Positions 6,840-18,300 of a stretch of DNA of 64,000 bases are shown piece by piece; positions within the stretch are counted from its first letter, which is position 1, and each line of letters starts with the position of its first letter. Source of the DNA: Brumimicrobium aurantiacum. GTDB taxonomy: Bacteria > Bacteroidota > Bacteroidia > Flavobacteriales_D > Crocinitomicaceae. The notes beneath the pieces are model-generated. The model saw only the letters and a program-made list of their open reading frames with translations, was not told the origin of the DNA and ran no database searches. The DNA lies in the NCBI RefSeq assembly GCF_003402975.1, contig NZ_QURB01000001.1, forward strand, positions 558,001 to 622,000. The letters are read 5' to 3'. The position numbers and the translations under genes were made by a program.

Positions 6840-8384
6840 TTACATCGGAATATTACCGTGTTTCTTACCTGGTAATTCCTCTTTTTTATTTTCTAATATT
6901 TTGAATGCGTTAATCAAACGGTTTCTTGTTTCAGATGGTTTGATCACATCATCAATAATTCCACGTTCTGCTGCTCTATATGGATTGGCAAACTTTTCAG
7001 CATATTCTGCTTCTTTCTCTGCCAGTTTAGCCGCTGGATCTTCTGCAGCTGCGATTTCTCTACGGAAAATGATTTCAGCAGCTCCTTTGGCTCCCATTAC
7101 CGCAATTTCTGCTGTTGGCCAAGCAAAGTTAAAGTCAGCACCAATGTTTTTAGAGTTCATTACGTCAAATGCTCCTCCGTAAGCTTTACGTGTAATTACA
7201 GTAACTCTTGGCACTGTAGCTTCACTAAATGCATACAATAGCTTTGCTCCGTGTGCGATAATTCCATTCCATTCTTGGTCTGTTCCTGGTAAGAATCCTG
7301 GTACATCCTCAAAAGTCAATAATGGAATGTTAAATGAATCACAGAAACGTACAAAACGCGCTCCTTTTCTCGAAGAATCGATATCCAAAACTCCTGCTAA
7401 TGACATTGGCTGATTCGCAACAACACCAATTGTTCTTCCTTCGATACGTGCAAAACCTACAACGATATTTGTTGCAAAATCTTTGTGTACCTCACGGAAT
7501 GTTTCGTCGTCAATTACGCTTTCTATCACCTCGCGAATATCGTAAGGCATGTTATTATTTGCTGGTAAAATTGAAGCAATATTCTCCAATTTTTTCTCAT
7601 CAAAATTAAATTTCTCTTTGTGTGGAGCTAATGATTGCCAGTTTTGAGGTAAGTAAGTCATTAAATCACGTACTTCTTTCAATACTGTAACATCGTTTGG
7701 ACTTGTAAAGTGATTTACACCAGATTTTTCAGCATGTGCTTTTGCACCACCTAGATCTTCCGAAGTTACCTCTTCGTGTGTTACCGTTTTTACAACGTTT
7801 GGTCCGGTTACAAACATATATGAAGTGTCTTCAACCATAAAAACGAAATCTGTTAAGGCTGGAGAATAAACTGCTCCACCCGCACAAGGTCCCATAATTA
7901 CACTCAACTGAGGAATTACACCAGAAGCTCTTGTGTTGCGGTAAAATATATCAGCATATCCAGCCAATGAAACAACTCCTTCTTGAATACGTGCTCCACC
8001 AGAATCGTTTAGTCCAATTACAGGTGTTTGACTTTTCAATGCCAAATCCATAATCTTACAAATCTTATCAGCATAAGTTTCAGAAAGCGATCCACCAAGT
8101 ACTGTAAAGTCTTGTGAAAACACATATACTGGTCGACCGTGAATAGTTCCATATCCTGTTACAACTCCATCACCTGGGTATTTTTGTTTATCTAAACCAA
8201 AATCTTGTGAACGGTGTTCAACGAACATTCCCATTTCTTGAAATGATCCTTCATCCAATAAAAGTGTAATACGTTCTCTTGCTGTTAGTTTTCCTTTCTT
8301 GTGTTGACTGTCAATTCGTGCTTGACCTCCTCCTAACTTTGCTTCTTCGCGTTTTTCGATTAACTTTTTATTGATATCTTCCAT
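6840..8384 (-). CDS. Acyl-CoA carboxylase carboxyltransferase beta subunit (propionyl-CoA/methylmalonyl-CoA type)
   Basis: A 514-residue biotin-dependent carboxyltransferase. The N-terminal half shows [20 protein letters not shown], the oxyanion-type [12 protein letters not shown] and [14 protein letters not shown] with the acyl-CoA-binding glycine turn. The C-terminal half shows [29 protein letters not shown] and [11 protein letters not shown], which bind biotin/CoA. Length and motifs match PccB and the alpha subunit of methylmalonyl-CoA decarboxylase. In aerobic Bacteroidetes propionyl-CoA carboxylation is the more likely reaction. No biotin carboxylase or biotin carrier gene is adjacent. 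The ATG at 8384 gives the normal N-terminus. Confidence 0.9.
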   Translation of the reverse strand: MEDINKKLIEKREEAKLGGGQARIDSQHKKGKLTARERITLLLDEGSFQEMGMFVEHRSQDFGLDKQKYPGDGVVTGYGTIHGRPVYVFSQDFTVLGGSLSETYADKICKIMDLALKSQTPVIGLNDSGGARIQEGVVSLAGYADIFYRNTRASGVIPQLSVIMGPCAGGAVYSPALTDFVFMVEDTSYMFVTGPNVVKTVTHEEVTSEDLGGAKAHAEKSGVNHFTSPNDVTVLKEVRDLMTYLPQNWQSLAPHKEKFNFDEKKLENIASILPANNNMPYDIREVIESVIDDETFREVHKDFATNIVVGFARIEGRTIGVVANQPMSLAGVLDIDSSRKGARFVRFCDSFNIPLLTFEDVPGFLPGTDQEWNGIIAHGAKLLYAFSEATVPRVTVITRKAYGGAFDVMNSKNIGADFNFAWPTAEIAVMGAKGAAEIIFRREIAAAEDPAAKLAEKEAEYAEKFANPYRAAERGIIDDVIKPSETRNRLINAFKILENKKEELPGKKHGNIPM

Positions 8385-8570
8385 AATTTCTTCATTGAAT
8401 AGGGGTTAAATATCGGAATTTTCTTGAGAAGTTAACCATTTTTTGAGGATGAATCCTGTTGAATATAGAAGTAGCTTATGAACACCTATTTTTTATAAAA
8501 ATCAACACATGATAATTTGCGAAAATCAAAGGATTTAAATGTGTATTATTTTGAGTTTTCAATAAAAAAC

Positions 8571-8602
8571 TTGTTGAAATTCATGAATAAATTGTAATTA
8601 TG
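8571..8602 (+). promoter_or_regulatory. Putative promoter of the TonB-C gene
   Basis: TTG (8574-8576) and TAATTATG (8595-8602) are separated by 18 nt, close to the Bacteroidetes TTTG-N19-TAnnTTTG layout with one mismatch in the -7 element. The ATG follows 18 nt later. Confidence 0.4.
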
Positions 8603-8619
8603 CCCTAAAAAAACCAGTT

Positions 8620-9285
8620 ATGAAATTTAAATCAATCGTCCTCCTATTTATAATTACTCCTTTTTTTCTTTTCTCTCAAGAAACTGAACGAGAGGCATCC
8701 TTCCCTGGAGGAAAACAAGCAATGTTTGATTTCCTGAGTGAAAATATAGAGTATCCGGAAGAAGCGATGGAAATGGGTGATCATGGTAAAGTTTTTTTGG
8801 AATTTGTGGTAGATAAGGATGGTTCAATCACTAAGGTAGCTATTCTTAAATCCGTTAGTGAGGCAATTGATCGAGAAGCCATTAGAGTCATAAAATCAAT
8901 GCCTAAATGGATTCCGGGAATGCATGAAGGAGAATTGGTGAGGGTAAGGTGTAAAATCCCAATAAATTTTGAGTTTGAAAATACTGACCCGATTATTGAA
9001 TTTCCAGATATTGAAGCCAGACTTAAAGGAGGAAATAGAAGACTAAATAAAAACATAGAACATCCTGTCAAAATAGTAAAAGATGATCACAATGCTGATA
9101 TCATTATCTCTCTTGTCGTGAACAAGGATGGCTCAACAAGCAATGTTAAAATTGAAAAAGGAAGCTTGGACGACATTGAAGCTAAACTTTTTAATAATAT
9201 AAAAAACCTTGACAAATGGAGAATAGCGATTAATGATCGTAAAAAGGTAAGGTCAAGATATCGACTTTATCTGAAGCTTAAATAA
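8620..9285 (+). CDS. Secreted protein with TonB C-terminal domain
   Basis: A 221-residue protein with a signal peptide (MKFKSIVLLFIITPFFLFSQ, cleavage near residue 20). A TonB_C domain follows at about residues 28-117: FPGGKQAMFDFLSENIEYP, then GKVFLEFVVDKDGSI and MPKWIPGMHEGELVRVRCKIPINF. The second half (about 125-221) repeats the pattern more loosely, with IISLVVNKDGSTSNV and LDKWRIA, so it looks like two tandem TonB_C-type domains. It lacks the TM helix and proline-rich spacer of true TonB, so it is a soluble periplasmic relative rather than an energy transducer. It is transcribed alone and convergent with ispG. Confidence 0.8.
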   Translation: MKFKSIVLLFIITPFFLFSQETEREASFPGGKQAMFDFLSENIEYPEEAMEMGDHGKVFLEFVVDKDGSITKVAILKSVSEAIDREAIRVIKSMPKWIPGMHEGELVRVRCKIPINFEFENTDPIIEFPDIEARLKGGNRRLNKNIEHPVKIVKDDHNADIIISLVVNKDGSTSNVKIEKGSLDDIEAKLFNNIKNLDKWRIAINDRKKVRSRYRLYLKLK

Positions 9286-9331
9286 GACCTGTTTACTCTT
9301 GCTCTAAACTCTTGCTGACTTCACTCTCGTT

Positions 9332-9355
9332 GTAAAAATTGAAGACAATTTTTAC
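9332..9355. terminator. Hairpin between convergent TonB-C gene and ispG
   Basis: GTAAAAATTG / CAATTTTTAC, a perfect 10-bp stem with an AAGA loop. The ispG stop codon (complement of TTA at 9352-9354) lies inside the right arm. The AT-rich stem gives U-rich tails in both directions, so a bidirectional terminator is plausible but weak. Confidence 0.45.
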
Positions 9356-11262
9356 TTCGGTGCTATCCAGTCGCCATTTTCTTTGATCAAATCAATTAAA
9401 GCTTCCACAGCTTCTTCTTCAGGAACGTTTTTCTTCACGACTGTTTTTTCTTTGTACAAGTGAATTTTCCCTGGTCGGGTTCCAACATATCCGTAATCGG
9501 CATCTGCCATTTCTCCCGGACCATTCACAATACACCCCATAATTCCGATTTTTACTCCTTTTAAATGTGAAGTGCTTTTACGGATTTTTGCTGTTGTTTC
9601 TTGTAAGTCAAACAGTGTTCTACCACATGAAGGACAAGAAATATATTCTGTTTTTGAAATACGTGTTCGTGTGGCTTGTAAGATTCCAAAACTAGTGGTA
9701 TTCACCAATTGAGGTGCTACTTTTTCGGTGGATTCTATCCAAACACCATCTCCAAATCCATCGATTAAAACACTTCCTAATTTTGCAGAATGCCACAATT
9801 GGAATGCTTCCATATCTGTGGTTGAGGTCGTGTGCTTTAAAATAATAGGCAAATCTATATTGTGTAAAACCAAGGATCTGTAGAAATTTCGCATCACTTG
9901 CGTGAAGTTTTCCGATGGCGCCTCAACAATTAAAACAACATCTGTAAGGAATTGAATTTGATCTAAATCTTTGGTGTTTTTTGGATCCCATTGAAGAAAA
10001 TTCAAAGATTCATGCTGGAAACCACCTGCTGGGATTGTCTCATATAAAGGATAGAAATGCTTTTTATTACTGTATTTATCCTTCCATGTTTCAGCACTGG
10101 CTACAACTCCCAACATTCCTGGAATTTCAAAATCTACGGTTTTGTCTCCTATAAAAACAAAATCAGCGGCTAAATCTTGTGTTGACCATTTGTCGGTCAC
10201 TTTTGAATAATTATAACCAAATCCAAAGAAGTTCGCAGGACTGATTTCGTCCTTACCACTTAAATTAGCAAAGACAATTGGATGATTGCTCCCTCCAATA
10301 TTATGAACTTCCATAGAAGCTCTTCTTTGATATGCTAGAGGATTATAGGGCAATTGCAGATCTGTTGGAAATTCTTGTTTTCCATCTTCCTTATAATTGT
10401 ACGCTAATTTTTCGGCTACAGGAATTTCTGCTTCTGGCGCTTCAGTTAATGAAACACGAATCGTATCTCCTAACCCATCTTCCAACAATGCTCCGATTCC
10501 AACAGCAGATTTTATTCTACCATCTTCACCATCTCCTGCTTCTGTTACACCAAGATGTAAAGGATAAATTTTGCCTTCATCGAGCATTCTAGCCACCAAA
10601 AAACGATAAGCTTGAACCATCACCAAAGTGTTACTCGCTTTCATTGAAATCACAAAATCGTGGAAATCATTTTTTTGACAAATATGAATGAATTCCATCG
10701 CCGATTCAACCATTCCTTCTGGAGTATCTCCAAAACGACTCAAAATTCGATCTGATAAAGAACCATGATTCGTTCCAATTCGCATTGCCGTTCCGTTTTC
10801 CTTACAAAGCTTAACCAAAGGTGTAAACTTTTCCTCGATACGGTCCAATTCTGCTTTATAACTTTCGTCGGTATATTCTATTTCCTCGAATTTCTTTTTA
10901 TCGGCGTAATTTCCAGGATTGACACGTACTTTTTCAACAATTCCTGCTGCAATTTCAGCTGCATTTGGCGTGAAATGAATATCTGCTACCAATGGAGTGT
11001 CATAACCTCTTTCGATTAGACCTTTTTTGATCTCTGCTAAATTATGTGCTTCTTTTTTAGAAGGAGCTGTTAAACGTACCAATTCACAACCAACATCAAT
11101 CATACGAATAGATTCTTCAATAGAACCTTCAGTATCCATTGTGTCTTTTGTTGTCATCGATTGAATTCGAATAGGGTTTTCACCACCTATTCCAACTTTA
11201 CCAACCATAACTTCTTCTGTTTTTAATCTACTTCGATTAAAAGGATCATAGCAATACTTCAT
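9352..11262 (-). CDS. ispG: 4-hydroxy-3-methylbut-2-enyl-diphosphate synthase, long form
   Basis: Penultimate enzyme of the MEP isoprenoid pathway. The TIM-barrel part shows VMVGKVGIGG, PIRIQSMTTKDTMD, VADIHFTPNAA, RVNPGNYAD and RIGTNHGSLSDR. The C-terminal [4Fe-4S] ligands are CPSCGRTLFDL and GCIVNGPGEMADADYGYVG. Between barrel and cluster domain is a roughly 240-residue insertion, the large form known from Bacteroidetes, Chlamydiae and plants. I start it at the ATG at 11262 (MKYCYDPF). The longer frame begins at a TTG (11280) that would lie upstream of, or at, the transcription start expected from TATTTTTG at 11282-11289. IspG supplies precursors for quinones and for the carotenoid genes near 41 kb. 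Confidence 0.93.
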   Translation of the reverse strand: MKYCYDPFNRSRLKTEEVMVGKVGIGGENPIRIQSMTTKDTMDTEGSIEESIRMIDVGCELVRLTAPSKKEAHNLAEIKKGLIERGYDTPLVADIHFTPNAAEIAAGIVEKVRVNPGNYADKKKFEEIEYTDESYKAELDRIEEKFTPLVKLCKENGTAMRIGTNHGSLSDRILSRFGDTPEGMVESAMEFIHICQKNDFHDFVISMKASNTLVMVQAYRFLVARMLDEGKIYPLHLGVTEAGDGEDGRIKSAVGIGALLEDGLGDTIRVSLTEAPEAEIPVAEKLAYNYKEDGKQEFPTDLQLPYNPLAYQRRASMEVHNIGGSNHPIVFANLSGKDEISPANFFGFGYNYSKVTDKWSTQDLAADFVFIGDKTVDFEIPGMLGVVASAETWKDKYSNKKHFYPLYETIPAGGFQHESLNFLQWDPKNTKDLDQIQFLTDVVLIVEAPSENFTQVMRNFYRSLVLHNIDLPIILKHTTSTTDMEAFQLWHSAKLGSVLIDGFGDGVWIESTEKVAPQLVNTTSFGILQATRTRISKTEYISCPSCGRTLFDLQETTAKIRKSTSHLKGVKIGIMGCIVNGPGEMADADYGYVGTRPGKIHLYKEKTVVKKNVPEEEAVEALIDLIKENGDWIAPK

Positions 11263-11281
11263 TCTGGGTACGTTTGTCAAG

Positions 11282-11289
11282 CAAAAATA
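11282..11289 (-). promoter_or_regulatory. -7 element of ispG
   Basis: The minus strand reads TATTTTTG, a perfect TAnnTTTG. Expected transcription start is about 11275, leaving a leader of about 13 nt before the ATG at 11262. Confidence 0.55.
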
Positions 11290-11698
11290 CTATATCTTTT
11301 ATTGCTAGAAAGGTAAAATTTGCAAAGAATTAGTCTTTGATAAATTTAGAAGGATTCGATTTTTAAATTTCAATCACAAAATGGGAAGCTAAAAGTAGAA
11401 TTCTTAATCATAAAAAACATGAAAATATAGTTTTTGAAATCATTGAGCATCCCTTTAGAAAAAGCCATAGTTTTTAGTCAGAATTGCTCCTAAAATTTAT
11501 GTCCTCATTAAAATTTCAAAAGTTTATAACTGATCGTTTTTAATAAATATTAAAGACAAGCAGACCATCTCAGTCATAAGCATCTTTTCCACTGATTTAA
11601 AAGTCATTAAACCTTTTAAAACTTAAACAAGTTGCAATTCTCTTATCTAAATCAATTCTAAATAGATAAAAAAATAGTTAATAAATCAAACTAACCTT
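11290..11698. other. AT-rich intergenic region between ispG and sdhC
   Basis: The divergent gap 11281-11735 contains no open frame with family resemblance and no obvious structured RNA. It holds the two outward promoters at its ends (11282-11289 and 11699-11706). I see nothing else in it. Confidence 0.5.
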
Positions 11699-11706
11699 TA
11701 TTTTTG
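11699..11706 (+). promoter_or_regulatory. -7 element of the sdhCAB operon
   Basis: TATTTTTG, a perfect TAnnTTTG, 29 nt upstream of the sdhC ATG. No -33 TTG at the expected spacing, so the strength or an activator requirement is unknown. Confidence 0.5.
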
Positions 11707-11735
11707 CTTATTACAATAGAAATATAATTACAATT

Positions 11736-12422
11736 ATGAGCAAATCTGGTTTATTCAAATCATCAATAGGTAGGAAACTCGCAATGGCATTATCGGCATT
11801 GTTCCTTATGATTTTCCTGCTTCAACACCTTGTTATTAACTTAACAGCGGTTATTAGTCCTGACACATTTAATGAGCTATCCCACTTCATGGGAACAAGT
11901 CCTCTGGTGCAATTTATAGCACAGCCTATATTAATTTTTGCAGTAGTGTTTCACTTTGTAATGGGTTTTGTGCTAGAGTTAAAAAACAGATCAGCAAGAC
12001 CAGTTTCTTACACAAAATTTAACGGAGCTGCCAACTCAACTTGGATGTCAAGAAACATGATCCTTTCTGGGTTGGTAATTTTGGCTTTCTTAGTACTTCA
12101 CTTCATAGATTTTTGGATTCCTGAAATTAATACGAAATATATTGTTGGAGATATGTCAGGAATGCACCATGGAGAGTATAGATACTACCCAGAATTATTG
12201 GCAAAATTCGCTAGTCCTATTAGAGTAGTTGCTTACATCGTTGCTTTTGTATTGTTAGCACTACACCTGTTACACGGATTTGGTTCTGCTTTTCAATCAA
12301 TGGGACAGAACAACAAATATATTGATGGATTAAAAAAATTCGGAGTTATTTATTCAATTGCAGTTCCATTAGGATTTATCATTATCGCAATTGTACTTTA
12401 TGTAACGACATTAAACTCGTAG
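11736..12422 (+). CDS. sdhC: Succinate dehydrogenase cytochrome b558 subunit
   Basis: A 228-residue membrane anchor with five predicted TM helices (roughly 14-34, 62-84, 106-126, 162-186 and 203-224). Conserved histidines suited to axial haem ligation sit in the helices (LLQHLVIN, FHFVMGF, LVLHFIDFW and LHLLHGFGSAFQSM). This is the single-anchor, di-haem type B arrangement of succinate:quinone oxidoreductases found in Bacteroidetes and Bacillus. It is the first gene of a C-A-B operon; sdhA starts 3 nt after its stop. The complex oxidises succinate to fumarate and reduces menaquinone at the cytoplasmic membrane. Confidence 0.93.
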   Translation: MSKSGLFKSSIGRKLAMALSALFLMIFLLQHLVINLTAVISPDTFNELSHFMGTSPLVQFIAQPILIFAVVFHFVMGFVLELKNRSARPVSYTKFNGAANSTWMSRNMILSGLVILAFLVLHFIDFWIPEINTKYIVGDMSGMHHGEYRYYPELLAKFASPIRVVAYIVAFVLLALHLLHGFGSAFQSMGQNNKYIDGLKKFGVIYSIAVPLGFIIIAIVLYVTTLNS

Positions 12423-12425
12423 GTT

Positions 12426-14429
12426 ATGACAAAAATAGATGCAAAAATACCAAGTGGTGCGTTAAAGGATAAATGGACTAACCACAAGAACAATATTAAT
12501 TTAGTTAACCCTGCCAACAAGCGTTTAATTGACGTAATTGTTGTAGGAACTGGACTTGCAGGAGGATCTGCAGCAGCGACTTTAGCAGAATTAGGATATA
12601 ACGTTAAAGCATTTGCTTTTCAAGATTCACCAAGACGTGCGCACTCGATTGCGGCTCAAGGGGGAATCAACGCAGCAAAAAATTATCAAGGTGATGGTGA
12701 TTCTATCTACCGTTTATTTTACGATACTGTAAAAGGAGGTGATTACCGTTCAAGAGAAGCCAACGTTTACCGTTTGGCTGAAGTTTCGGCAAATATTATT
12801 GACCAGTGTGTTGCACAAGGTGTACCATTCGCACGTGAATATGGAGGATTATTAGACAACCGTTCATTTGGTGGTGTATTGGTATCTCGTACTTTCTACG
12901 CAAAAGGTCAAACAGGTCAGCAACTTTTATTGGGAGCTTACTCGGCGATGAACCGTCAAATCGGTCGTGGTAAAATCAAAATGTACAACCGTCACGAAAT
13001 GATGGATATAGTATTGATTGATGGAAAAGCACGTGGAATTATTGCGAAAGACTTAGTAACTGGTAAAATCGAACGTCACAGTGCTCACGCAGTAGTTGTA
13101 GGTTCGGGTGGATATGGAAACGTATTCTTCTTGTCAACAAATGCAATGGGAAGTAACGTTTCAGCAGCATGGAAAATCCACAAAAAAGGAGCGTATTTCG
13201 CAAATCCATGTTTTACACAAATTCACCCAACATGTATTCCAGTAGCTGGAGAAATTCAAGCGAAATTGACATTAATGTCTGAGTCATTGAGAAATGATGG
13301 TCGTATTTGGGTTCCTAAAAACATAGAAGATGTTAAAGCAATCAGAGCTGGTAAATTAAAGCCAACTCAAATTGCTGAAGAAAATAGAGATTATTATTTA
13401 GAGCGTCGTTATCCTGCGTTTGGTAACCTGGTTCCACGTGATGTGGCATCGAGAGCTGCAAAAGAACGTTGTGATGCCGGATATGGTGTAAACCAAACAG
13501 GTCAGGCTGTTTATTTAGATTTCGCATCAGCAATTGAGCGATACGGAAAAGAAGCAGCACACGTTAAAGGATTAAACGAAAACGATAAAGCGCTAATTAC
13601 AAAATTAGGTAAGGAGGTTGTTGCCAATAAATACGGTAACCTTTTCCAAATGTATGAAAAGATCGTTGATGAGAATCCATACGAAACTCCAATGATGATT
13701 TATCCAGCTGTACACTATACAATGGGTGGAATTTGGGTAGATTACAACTTAATGACAACAATTCCTGGATTGTATGCAATTGGAGAGGCGAACTTCTCTG
13801 ATCACGGAGCGAATAGATTAGGAGCTTCTGCATTGATGCAAGGATTGGCTGATGGTTATTTTGTTTTACCATACACAATTGGAGATTATTTATCAAACGA
13901 TATTAGAACCGGAGCAATTTCAACAGATCATCCAGCATTTGATGAAGCTGAGAAGAGTGTAAATGAAAGACTTGATCACTTAATCAATAATAAAGGAACA
14001 AAATCTGTTGACCATTTCCACAGAAGATTAGGACACATCATGTGGGAGAAATGTGGTATGGCAAGAAATAAAGAAGGATTAATCTCTGCAATTTCTGAAA
14101 TTAAAGCATTACGTGAAGAGTTTTGGAAAGAGGTTAAGGTTCCAGGAGGTAAAAATGAATATAACGAAGAATTAGCAAAAGCAGGAAGAGTTGCTGATTA
14201 TCTAGAGTTAGGTGAATTATTTGCAACTGATGCTTTACACAGAGATGAGTCTTGTGGAGGTCACTTCCGTGAAGAATCACAATCAGACGAAGGAGAAGCA
14301 AAACGTGACGATGAGAACTTCAAATATGTAGCCATGTGGGAATACACTGGAAATCCAGGAGAAGCAATTCTACACAAAGAGGACCTAGTTTATGAGAATA
14401 TTGAACTTAAAACTAGAAGCTACAAATAA
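12426..14429 (+). CDS. sdhA: Succinate dehydrogenase/fumarate reductase flavoprotein subunit
   Basis: A 667-residue FAD subunit. The dinucleotide fold reads [21 protein letters not shown], and [12 protein letters not shown] holds the His that carries FAD covalently. Substrate-site segments include [35 protein letters not shown] and [20 protein letters not shown]. The C-terminal [13 protein letters not shown] segment is also typical. It lies 3 nt after sdhC and 54 nt before sdhB, so all three are co-transcribed. The subunit receives electrons from succinate and passes them to the SdhB iron-sulphur clusters. Length matches the Bacteroidetes type B enzymes, which are longer than the E. coli protein. 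Confidence 0.96.
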   Translation: MTKIDAKIPSGALKDKWTNHKNNINLVNPANKRLIDVIVVGTGLAGGSAAATLAELGYNVKAFAFQDSPRRAHSIAAQGGINAAKNYQGDGDSIYRLFYDTVKGGDYRSREANVYRLAEVSANIIDQCVAQGVPFAREYGGLLDNRSFGGVLVSRTFYAKGQTGQQLLLGAYSAMNRQIGRGKIKMYNRHEMMDIVLIDGKARGIIAKDLVTGKIERHSAHAVVVGSGGYGNVFFLSTNAMGSNVSAAWKIHKKGAYFANPCFTQIHPTCIPVAGEIQAKLTLMSESLRNDGRIWVPKNIEDVKAIRAGKLKPTQIAEENRDYYLERRYPAFGNLVPRDVASRAAKERCDAGYGVNQTGQAVYLDFASAIERYGKEAAHVKGLNENDKALITKLGKEVVANKYGNLFQMYEKIVDENPYETPMMIYPAVHYTMGGIWVDYNLMTTIPGLYAIGEANFSDHGANRLGASALMQGLADGYFVLPYTIGDYLSNDIRTGAISTDHPAFDEAEKSVNERLDHLINNKGTKSVDHFHRRLGHIMWEKCGMARNKEGLISAISEIKALREEFWKEVKVPGGKNEYNEELAKAGRVADYLELGELFATDALHRDESCGGHFREESQSDEGEAKRDDENFKYVAMWEYTGNPGEAILHKEDLVYENIELKTRSYK

Positions 14430-14483
14430 ATGTAAATTGAGAGTTTGTGAACAACAACTTTCAAATCATAAAAAATTAGAGAT

Positions 14484-15236
14484 ATGAATTTGACATTAAA
14501 AATATGGAGACAGAAAAACGCCAACGATAAAGGAAAGATGGTGGAGTATCAAATCAGTGATGTCTCACCAGATATGTCTTTCCTTGAAATGCTTGACGTT
14601 TTAAATGAAGACCTTATTTCAAAGGATGAAGAACCTGTAGCATTTGATCACGATTGTAGAGAAGGTATTTGTGGTATGTGTTCATTACATATTAACGGAG
14701 AGCCTCATGGTCCAGATAAAGGAATTACAACTTGTCAGTTACACATGCGTAAGTTCAACGATGGAGACACAATTTACATTGAGCCATTTAGAGCTAAAGC
14801 ATTTCCAATCATTAAGGATTTAGTTGTGGATAGAGGTGCATTTGACCGTATTCAACAATCAGGTGCTTATGTTTCTGTTAATACTTCAGGTAACACTCAA
14901 GATGCCAACTCAATTCCTGTTCCTAAGGAAGATGCAGATATGGCATTTGACGCTGCAACATGTATTGGTTGTGGAGCTTGTGTTGCTGCTTGTAAAAACA
15001 GTTCTGCAATGTTATTCGTTTCTGCAAAAGTTTCACAGTATGCTTTACTTCCACAAGGTAAAGTTGAAGCGAAACAACGTGTTCAAGACATGGTTGCACA
15101 AATGGATGCTGAAGGATTTGGTAACTGTTCAAACACTGGAGCATGTGAGGCCGAATGTCCAAAAGGAATTTCTTTGGAAAATATCGCACGTATGAACCGT
15201 GAATTGATCAAAGCAAAAACTGCTGTTAAACACTAA
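14484..15236 (+). CDS. sdhB: Succinate dehydrogenase iron-sulphur subunit
   Basis: A 250-residue subunit carrying three clusters. The plant-ferredoxin [2Fe-2S] ligands are in [13 protein letters not shown] and the downstream TTCQL Cys. The [13 protein letters not shown] motif and the later [15 protein letters not shown] supply the [4Fe-4S] and [3Fe-4S] ligands. It closes the sdhCAB operon. The stop codon at 15234-15236 is followed after 14 nt by a 50-nt perfect palindrome (15251-15300) that probably ends the transcript. Confidence 0.96.
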   Translation: MNLTLKIWRQKNANDKGKMVEYQISDVSPDMSFLEMLDVLNEDLISKDEEPVAFDHDCREGICGMCSLHINGEPHGPDKGITTCQLHMRKFNDGDTIYIEPFRAKAFPIIKDLVVDRGAFDRIQQSGAYVSVNTSGNTQDANSIPVPKEDADMAFDAATCIGCGACVAACKNSSAMLFVSAKVSQYALLPQGKVEAKQRVQDMVAQMDAEGFGNCSNTGACEAECPKGISLENIARMNRELIKAKTAVKH

Positions 15237-15250
15237 AAATATATAATTAC

Positions 15251-15311
15251 AGGGGCGTATTGTAGGGGCGTATTGCAATACGCCCCTACAATACGCCCCT
15301 ACAATACGCCC
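15251..15311. repeat. Palindromic GTAGGGGCGTATTG repeat, copy 3 (nested 50-nt palindrome plus half unit)
   Basis: 15251-15300 is a perfect 50-nt palindrome made of two AGGGGCGTATTGT units facing two complementary units, followed by a third right-hand unit (15301-15311, ACAATACGCCC). The stem has 25 uninterrupted base pairs with many G-C. It separates the convergent sdhB and sensor-kinase genes and is a good candidate for a bidirectional terminator. The unit number differs from the other copies. Confidence 0.9.
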
Positions 15312-15317
15312 TAATCT

Positions 15318-18300
15318 TTACCCATTATACTTCGGTAAACGGATAAAGAATGTTGTTCCTTCCCCTAGCCTAGATGTAAACCAAACCTCTCCGTTATGGT
15401 TCATTATAATTTGTTTTACCATTGCCAATCCTAATCCAGATCCTGTTGTTTTTGTTGTAAAATTCGGTGAGAACATTTTCTTTTGAATTTCTATCGGAAT
15501 TCCTGTTCCTTGATCATGTACCGAAATTTCATAATCTGATCCGTCTTCTCGACAAGCAATCAAAACAGCTGTAATTTCTCCATCTGGAGTGGCTTGTATT
15601 GCGTTTTTAACAAGATTATTGAATACACGTAGCAGCAAGTTACGATCGGCAAATACAATCCATTCTGAGGCTTCATCTAAATCCAAAGTTATTCTCACAT
15701 CTTGCGAAGAATACAAATCAACAATATTGTGTAAGATTGGAACCAAGTTTAGTTCTTCCTCATTGGCCTTTGGCATTTTCGCAAAATTTGAAAACTCATT
15801 GGCTATTTTGGTTAAAGTATTGATTTGCTCAATCAAAGAATTGGCAATACGTTGCATTTTTTCTTTGGCATTGGGATCATTTACGTCAAATGAACGTTGG
15901 AAATGCTGAACACTTAACTTCATTGGCGTCAATGGATTTTTAATTTCATGCGCCACTTGTTTGGCCATTTCACGCCATGCAGTTTCCCTTTCGCTTTGTG
16001 CCAATTGCATCGCCTTTAGTTCTAACTCAACCAATTTATTATTGTAATCTTTAACTAAGGCACCAATTTCATCATCTCCTTCGTATTCTATCGGTGTATT
16101 TTCTTTTCCAAGCTCTACTTTACGGAAACTTTGCTGTATCAGTCTTAATGGAGCTGTTATCCATCCTGAAATAAAAATAGCGACCACTACAGTAAACACT
16201 AAGAGAAGAACCGCAATGTTGATTACCGCCACAATAAAATCATTCATCTGATTTTCAAAAGCGTTTTGCTTAGAGAAATGTTGTAAATTGATATATCCTA
16301 ATAATTTCCCTTCATGATTTTCGTAAGGCAAATAAGCGGATAGAAAAGACAGTTCACCAATGTCCTCTTTATGAATAAATTCGCTGCGCTGATTAAAATT
16401 CATTGCATAAAAGGCTTGACTATTCATTTGCTTTGCACTCAATCCCTTATTGTAAATCTTTGGTTGAGAAGTTGCAAATAGATTACCATCCAATGTGTAA
16501 AAGTTAATGTCAGTAATAAAAACATTAGAGAATTTACGTAAAATGTAATTCAGATAATCCCCATTAACCTCAGGATCAAGTTTATCTTTATCTCCAATCT
16601 TTTGATCAATTTCAATTTCAACAGAATATAATTTCTCTTTTAAATTATCATTGGTGTAAATACTGTACTGCTGTGACACATTTTGAATAGCCACAAAAGC
16701 AAAAACAATAAAAGATCCTACAACCATACCAATCAACACAACTTGCACTTTTAGAGACAGCTGAAGCGAAGTAAGAGGAAATATAGATCTCCAGTTGAAA
16801 AATAATAATACAATAAGGGCGAAAACACCGAAAAATAGCACCAAATAAGAAAAGGTACTTAATTTTTCAATGAGTCGTTTTTCTGGTTTCGAAATAACCA
16901 CTGCTTGACCACCATTTTGCTGATAAACTAAATGACTCATGCCTCCAGTAGTTAAGAAACCTGTTTTGACATTCATTTTACCAGTAAAATATTCAATGGT
17001 TGTTGGGAAGTTATAACTTCCAAACCTCATCACTAATTCGCCTTTAGAGTATCTAGCAATTGAATAATCTTCTAAATCTTGTAAGGCATAGGTTTTTTCA
17101 TTCATCAAAATACGAGGGAAACCAATTTGTTCGGGAATTTTTTTTGATTTGAAAAGAACATAGAAGTCCAGTTTAGCGCCATCTACGTTCGTGATTTCAC
17201 GATGCCCTATATAACTTAACTGATCATAATAATCAGTGATAAAGTACAAATCATCCGTGATAGAAGATGCAGTAGAGTGAAACTGAATGAGGTGTTTAAT
17301 CTCTTGAATCGTCTTAGATTGATTTGAAATATAATCGACCAAAGGAGTTCCATCTGGTTGGAAAAAGAAGAAACTCATTTCATACCTTTCCCAAAAGTCT
17401 CCAAAACAACAGCTTTCAATAGATGAAGATAAATTGGGAGCATTGAATAATTCTGCATCTCTAAGCAATTGATAAAATTCATCGTTCTCTATCAACTGAT
17501 CCATTGTTGAAGCATATTCCATCTCCATGTTAGGATCTTGATCTGAAATCAACTGATTGGCGTATAATTCGCGCTTTTGATGTTCATTGGATTCATTGTT
17601 TTCAAATAAAATAATCGCACCATAAAACCCTACAACAATTACAATAGCGATATGATATTTGAAGGTGTTTAAGCGTTGATTTTTGGTTGCCAAGTAAAAG
17701 AATAAGGCATTCAAAAGTACAGGCCAAAGTGCATTGAAGATATTTTTCTGTACAAAAGCAATTTCAATAAAGATAAAGACACTACCACTGATGAACCACA
17801 AAATCGCAAGGATATTTAATGGAATTGTTGAGGATATTAACTTCAAACTCACCAAACGAATCAATAAATAGTAGGCCAGAAATAGGAATGAAATAATTAC
17901 TAAAGCAATGACAGAATAAAGTGAAAGCGTAAAGACCTCATCAATTTTCATTGAAATGGAACTATTGATGATGAGAGATTCAAAAATATAACTGATAAAA
18001 CCAGAAAAACTTAACACGAATAAATAGGCAATTACTAAAACTGCAGCCCCTCGCCTATTATCTTCTTTTAAAGTATCAAGGAAATAAAGCACCCACCAAA
18101 CAATAATCGCCGCAAAAATCATGGTGAGAATTAAACTTCCTAAATTGGGAATCAAGCTGCTATTGGCATATAAAATTGGGTCGTATAATTCAAATTCACT
18201 AAATAGTTTTATCCAAGCATTTTTGATTGAAAAGTAGCGCAACACCACAATTGAAACAGGATAAACAACAATAAGCCATTTATACTTTTTAGCCAATGGA

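Noticed and set aside
11281-11735. Structured RNA in the ispG-sdhC gap
   Set aside because: No extended base-paired pattern or known RNA signature could be seen. Only AT-rich sequence and the two outward promoters are visible.
14824-15195. Long open frames in other frames within sdhB and on its opposite strand
   Set aside because: They are Leu/Lys/Val-rich shadows of the sdhB reading frame with no domain, no ribosome binding site and no signal. The same applies to other antisense frames inside mfd, sdhA and ispG.
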